From positions 62,001 to 126,000 of the forward strand of contig NZ_JABBFQ010000009.1 of NCBI RefSeq assembly GCF_018494055.1: DNA of 64,000 nt, in the 5' to 3' direction. A program made the position numbers and the translations under genes. A model generated the notes under the pieces. The model was not told where the DNA came from, searched no databases, and saw only the letters and a program-made list of their open reading frames with translations. The stretch's first letter is position 1. Each line of letters opens with the position of its first letter. The DNA is from Rosenbergiella epipactidis (GTDB taxonomy: Bacteria; Pseudomonadota; Gammaproteobacteria; Enterobacterales; Enterobacteriaceae). Positions 60,174 to 64,000 of the stretch are shown here, piece after piece.

Positions 60174-60755
60174 ATGTCCGCGCTAAAAAAACCGCAAATT
60201 TTGCGTATTGCAGAAGTCGCGAGCTCAAGGCTGTTTACTATTCAATCTGTCCAGCTTCGTTTTAGTAATGGTGTTGAACGTGTTTATGAGCGCATGAAGC
60301 CTGCTGGGCGTGAAGCGGTTATGATCCTCGCGCTGGAAGGCGATAATGTCTTGATGATTGAGGAGTACGCAGTCGGGATTGAGGGCTATGAGTTGGGCTT
60401 TCCCAAAGGATTGATCGACGCAGGCGAAACGCCTGAGCAAGCAGCCGTGCGAGAATTGAAAGAAGAGGTCGGAATGGGGGCTGAAAAACTGACGTCGTTA
60501 GGACAGGTTACTATGGCACCCTCGTATTTCTCTAGCAGAATGCATATCCTTGTCGCGGAGAATCTCTATCCTGAATGGCTAACGGGCGATGAACCCGAAC
60601 CGCTAGTGATCCACCGCTGGCCAGTGTCTAGGCTAATCGATCTACTCAGTCACTCTCAATTCCAAGAGGCGCGGAACATCAGTGCAATGTTTTTATTAAG
60701 GGAATGGTTAGCGAAGCCGTCTCAGGCTTCAATGTTAAGCGAAGAGGTGGGCTAA
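60174..60755 (+). CDS. nudE: ADP compounds hydrolase NudE (Nudix family)
   Basis: NudE hydrolyses ADP-ribose, NADH and diadenosine polyphosphates. The 193-residue protein has the complete Nudix box GLIDAGETPEQAAVREL-KEEVGM with all catalytic Glu residues, preceded by GYELGFPKG. It lies divergent from igaA and convergent with mrcA, as in E. coli. The start is preceded by GAGG. Confidence 0.96.
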   Translation: MSALKKPQILRIAEVASSRLFTIQSVQLRFSNGVERVYERMKPAGREAVMILALEGDNVLMIEEYAVGIEGYELGFPKGLIDAGETPEQAAVRELKEEVGMGAEKLTSLGQVTMAPSYFSSRMHILVAENLYPEWLTGDEPEPLVIHRWPVSRLIDLLSHSQFQEARNISAMFLLREWLAKPSQASMLSEEVG

Positions 60756-60768
60756 TCCATTAGCCCAC
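60747..60768. terminator. Hairpin at the nudE/mrcA convergence
   Basis: A perfect 9-bp stem GTGGGCTAA/TTAGCCCAC with a 4-base loop includes the nudE stop codon and lies 9 bases before the mrcA stop. No T-tract follows. Confidence 0.6.
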
Positions 60769-60776
60769 AGTGAGGA

Positions 60777-63320
60777 TTAAAATAAGTCTTGGCTCTCTGC
60801 GCCAGTTCCTATCGTCGTACTGGTTTCCTGTACCGAATACTCTTTCGGCTCTGTTCCAGTAATAAAGTATTCAGGACGGCTGTTCCCGCCACCGTGTGAT
60901 AATTTACCCGTCGTTCTATCAATTGTGACCGTCGTGATCCCTTCTGGCGGTGTTAACGGCTGTAAAGGCACACCCTGTAGTGCGACTTTCATATAATCAT
61001 CCCACGCCGGTTGGGCGCTTTTAGCCCCCCCTTCGTAACCCGAGACTTGATCGGCTATCGCTCCCGATGCGGTGGTACGGCCTAAGGCATGGCTAGGGTT
61101 GTCAAAACCAATCCATACCGATGTCGCAATACCAGGACCATAACCAGAAAACCATGCATCTCTGGAACTATTCGTGGTGCCGGTTTTACCGCCAATGTCA
61201 TTACGTTGTAAATCACGCCCCGCACGCCATCCAGTACCTTGCCAACCGGGTTCGCCGAAGATATTAGAGTTCATTGCACTCTTAATTAAGAAAGAGAGCG
61301 GCGTACTGATTACATGAGGTGCATAGGGATCGGTATTTGAATCCTTATTGACAGTTTGTAAATCTGTTTGTGGCGCGCCATTCGGAACGGGCTGCTCAGC
61401 ATGGGCCACATTCTCGGTTTGTGAATCGTCCAATCGCGCAACATCCGGTGTATTGGCATAGAGGGTAGGGGAATTACACTCTGGACAGGCGACTTTAGGA
61501 TTTTCTTGGAACAATACCGTTCCTTGTTGATCACTAATCTTACTGATCAACCAAGGCTCCACTTGGAAACCACCATTGGTGAGTATTGCATAGCCTCTCG
61601 CAACCTGGATGGGGGTAAAGGAGGCAGCACCTAAGGCTAATGATTCTGTGTGGATAATATTCTGCTCAGGAAAACCGAAGCGTAAGAGATACTTGGCTGC
61701 GTAATCGACACCCATCGCCCGCATGGCACGTACCATCACGACGTTTTTAGACAGTCCAAGCCCTTGACGAAGGCGCATGGGACCTGCATAGACGTTCGGT
61801 GAATTATGAGGACGCCAATCTGAACCTGCGCCAGCATCCCATCGTGAGATAGGTAAATCGTTCAAGATAGTGGCTAAGGTAAGGCCTTTATCCATCGCGG
61901 CGGTGTAGAGGAATGGTTTGATGTTAGAGCCTACCTGACGTAATGCCTGCGTGGCACGGTTAAACATGCTCTGAGAGAAATCAAAACCACCGACTAGGGC
62001 TTTAATTGCCCCGTTGTGTGAATCTAATGATACCAGTGCTGAGTTAACCTGAGGCACTTGTGCTAACCACCACTCTTGACCTACAGCCCTCACCCAGATC
62101 AGCTGTCCTGTTGCGAGAACTTGGCTGACAGAACGAGGGGTTGCACCCTGTAAATTATCGTTTTTAAACGGTCTTGCCCAACGTACCCCTGCGAGAGATA
62201 GCGTCTGCTCCGTACCGTTTTTTAGTCTTACCTGCGCGGCATTACCGTCAACCTGCTGGACAACCGCCGGAATCAGTGGTCCGTAAGTGGGGTAGTTTGC
62301 CAGCGTTTGGTCAATCTTCTTGTTGTCCCAAGCAGATTGTCCATCGTGCCATAGGACCTTAGTCGGCCCACGGTAGCCATGGCGAATATCGTAGTTCAAG
62401 ACATTTGTGACGACGGCTTGCTGAGCACCTTCTTGTAGCGTTCGTGTGATGGTGGTGGTGACTTGATAACCGTCGTTATAGGCATCTTCCCCATAACGTT
62501 TCACCATCTCTTGGCGAACCATCTCACTGATATAAGGTGCGGTAAAGGCAACTTGTGGTCCATGGTATTGTGAAATGAGTGGTTCGTTAACTGCCTGCTC
62601 ATATTGCTGCTGACTGATATATTTCTGGTCTAACATTCTCCCCAGTACGACATTGCGTCGTGCAAGTGCGCGGGTATGAGAATAGAGCGGATTGAACGTA
62701 GAAGGGGCTTTCGGCAATCCGGCAATCATTGCCATCTGGCTTAAGCTCAACTCATTAATGTCTTTGCCGAAATAGACATGTGCGGCAGCACCAACACCGT
62801 AAGCACGTGAGCCGAGATAAATTTTATTTAAGTAAAGGTCGAGAATCTGATCTTTACTGAAAAGTTGTTCGATACGAATGGCGAGAAAGGCTTCTCTGAT
62901 TTTACGCAACAGCGTTTTCTCGGGAGAGAGGAAAAAGTTACGCGCAAGCTGCTGAGTGATTGTACTCGCCCCTTGCGACGCCCTGCCCGAGAACAGCGCT
63001 ATCGATGCTGCACGAAAAATCCCGATGGGATCTACACCATGATGTTCATAAAAACGGCTGTCCTCAGTCGCAATAAACGCATGGATAAGGTCTGGGGGCA
63101 TTTGTTGCAAGGTCAAAGGGATACGGCGTTTTTCACCAAATTGCGCGATAAGCTCACCGTCTGCGCTATAGACCTGCATCGGTGTCTGCATTTTGACATC
63201 TTTAAGGGTATTTACGTCGGGTAATTGAGGTTCAATATATTTATATAAGCCATATATAGAGCCTACTCCCAGAAAAATGCAGCAAATAAATAATATGAAT
63301 AAATACTTTAAGAACTTCAC
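60777..63320 (-). CDS. mrcA: Penicillin-binding protein 1A
   Basis: PBP1A is a bifunctional peptidoglycan synthase. The 847-residue protein has an N-terminal membrane anchor (LKYLFILFICCIFLGVGSIYGLY), a glycosyltransferase domain with catalytic Glu in ATEDSRFYEHHGVD and the GASTITQQLARNFFLS motif, an OB/linker region, and a transpeptidase domain with SNIK (VGSNIKPFLYTAAM), SKN (LGLSKNVVMV) and KTGTTN. The C-terminal region is close to E. coli. It is divergent from the hof cluster, as in E. coli. Confidence 0.97.
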   Translation of the reverse strand: MKFLKYLFILFICCIFLGVGSIYGLYKYIEPQLPDVNTLKDVKMQTPMQVYSADGELIAQFGEKRRIPLTLQQMPPDLIHAFIATEDSRFYEHHGVDPIGIFRAASIALFSGRASQGASTITQQLARNFFLSPEKTLLRKIREAFLAIRIEQLFSKDQILDLYLNKIYLGSRAYGVGAAAHVYFGKDINELSLSQMAMIAGLPKAPSTFNPLYSHTRALARRNVVLGRMLDQKYISQQQYEQAVNEPLISQYHGPQVAFTAPYISEMVRQEMVKRYGEDAYNDGYQVTTTITRTLQEGAQQAVVTNVLNYDIRHGYRGPTKVLWHDGQSAWDNKKIDQTLANYPTYGPLIPAVVQQVDGNAAQVRLKNGTEQTLSLAGVRWARPFKNDNLQGATPRSVSQVLATGQLIWVRAVGQEWWLAQVPQVNSALVSLDSHNGAIKALVGGFDFSQSMFNRATQALRQVGSNIKPFLYTAAMDKGLTLATILNDLPISRWDAGAGSDWRPHNSPNVYAGPMRLRQGLGLSKNVVMVRAMRAMGVDYAAKYLLRFGFPEQNIIHTESLALGAASFTPIQVARGYAILTNGGFQVEPWLISKISDQQGTVLFQENPKVACPECNSPTLYANTPDVARLDDSQTENVAHAEQPVPNGAPQTDLQTVNKDSNTDPYAPHVISTPLSFLIKSAMNSNIFGEPGWQGTGWRAGRDLQRNDIGGKTGTTNSSRDAWFSGYGPGIATSVWIGFDNPSHALGRTTASGAIADQVSGYEGGAKSAQPAWDDYMKVALQGVPLQPLTPPEGITTVTIDRTTGKLSHGGGNSRPEYFITGTEPKEYSVQETSTTIGTGAESQDLF

Positions 63321-63437
63321 CTAAACTCTCTCACTCGAACGGTATTGGGTAGTTTATAAACAATTGCCTCGTAGTATAAAGGCATCAACGTTGCTTTGAT
63401 ACGTCAAAATATCTTATCGACCTTGGGAGGTTGGAAA

Positions 63438-64000
63438 ATGTTTAGCCAAGGATGGCAAATAGGTCTGCATATTAATACGACGCAAGTCAGTGTCGTGGCA
63501 GTGAAATGGAAACATCATAAATGGTGCTTACAGGGCTGGTGGGTCTTCCCGTTAGACGAGCCGGTCTTCACCCCAACCGGATTGTTAGTCGTTACCCCAG
63601 AATTTAGATCAATTCTACTAACGCTTCGTAATCACTTCCCTTACCGCTATTCCTTACGCGTAAGCTACCCAGTGCAATGTGTTCTACTACGGACCATTGC
63701 GTTACCCAGCGCGACTTTACAAGGCTTGTCATTGGCGCGTTTTGTTCAACTTTCTGTGGAGCGCTTATTCTCCCACCTTCATGAGTTGACGTGGGATTAC
63801 CGTTTAGGCCCAGATACCTCAGCGGAAATTAGTATCACGGTGACTAGGAATAAAGTGCTGAAGGACTATTGTGCTTTATTCGACGACGCTGGCTTAACCC
63901 TAGACGTCGTAGAGCTTGCTTCAACAGCGTTGTATTCGTTACTTGATCCCCAAAGTAGCAGTACATTAATCGTCGAAGAGGACGAAACCTGGTTATGGGC
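63438..64000 (+). CDS. hofM: HofM-like pilus/DNA-utilization protein (3' end outside window)
   Basis: I translated this frame directly; it starts at ATG 63438 after GGGAGG and stays open to the window edge (187 codons). It begins MFSQGWQIGLHINTTQVSVV and contains VSYPVQCVLLRTIALPSATL and LELTWDYRLG-like segments (HELTWDYRLGP), consistent with HofM, the PilM/ActinATPase-like protein of the hofMNOPQ cluster that E. coli needs to use DNA as a nutrient. The position divergent from mrcA is the same as in E. coli. The predicted partners lie beyond the window. Confidence 0.85.
   Translation, partial: MFSQGWQIGLHINTTQVSVVAVKWKHHKWCLQGWWVFPLDEPVFTPTGLLVVTPEFRSILLTLRNHFPYRYSLRVSYPVQCVLLRTIALPSATLQGLSLARFVQLSVERLFSHLHELTWDYRLGPDTSAEISITVTRNKVLKDYCALFDDAGLTLDVVELASTALYSLLDPQSSSTLIVEEDETWLW

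Overview
The window is a contiguous piece of an enterobacterial chromosome. Almost every gene is a close match to an Escherichia coli core gene, often with identical protein length, and many blocks keep the E. coli order. Missing or moved neighbours (no yidB, zntA or yrfG; dnaT-dnaC moved; a 2-ketogluconate locus inserted) and moderate GC point to a relative outside Escherichia/Salmonella. My guess is the Erwiniaceae (Rosenbergiella, Tatumella or Erwinia-like), inferred from gene content only. I see no rRNA, tRNA, insertion sequence, prophage or CRISPR array.

Layout. 1-703: end of an SPFH/stomatin-like gene. 739-4550 (minus strand): mnmE, yidC, yidD, rnpA, rpmH. 5094-11156 (plus strand): the replication operon dnaA-dnaN-recF-gyrB, then yidA. 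12352-13954: convergent yidR and yidQ. 14177-18692 (minus strand): eamA, ghrB, a KguE-like epimerase, a LacI-family regulator and tag; the middle three look like a 2-ketogluconate locus. 18840-21156 (plus strand): dnaT-dnaC, pptA, queH. 21199-25409 (minus strand): hemB, proP, dcrB, yhhQ. 25618-26555: tusA and a small double-glycine-leader bacteriocin gene. 26600-27459 (minus strand): yhhL, rsmD. 27682-31843 (plus strand): ftsY-ftsE-ftsX and rpoH. 32011-36929: the glycerol-3-phosphate uptake operon ugpBAECQ. 36926-41864: yhhA, the small RNA ryhB, yhhW, gntR, gntK, gntU, yhgN. 42052-46910: asd, glpD, glpE-glpG-glpR. 46944-54572: nfuA, gntX, bioH, an ABM-family monooxygenase, tex, greB, ompR-envZ. 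54613-63320: pckA, hslO, hslR, igaA, nudE, mrcA. 63438 to the end: start of hofM.

Functional links. The replication operon sits behind a DnaA box and a dense run of GATC sites, and rpoH also carries DnaA boxes. Pho boxes precede ugpB, a GntR operator precedes gntK, a GlpR operator precedes glpD, a CRP site lies upstream of proP, and a Fur box covers the ryhB promoter. A preQ1-I-type riboswitch overlaps the ribosome binding site of yhhQ (queuosine-precursor uptake), and queH (last step of queuosine synthesis) lies about 4 kb away.

Most notable points: (1) an orphan class II microcin-like precursor at 26259-26555, with a leader that aligns residue for residue with the colicin V leader, placed where E. 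coli has zntA/yhhN/yhhM; (2) a GlpG rhomboid in which catalytic His254 is Tyr and His150 is Gln while Ser201 and Asn154 remain, a probable natural pseudoprotease; (3) the preQ1 riboswitch-yhhQ-queH association; (4) a clear ryhB ortholog.
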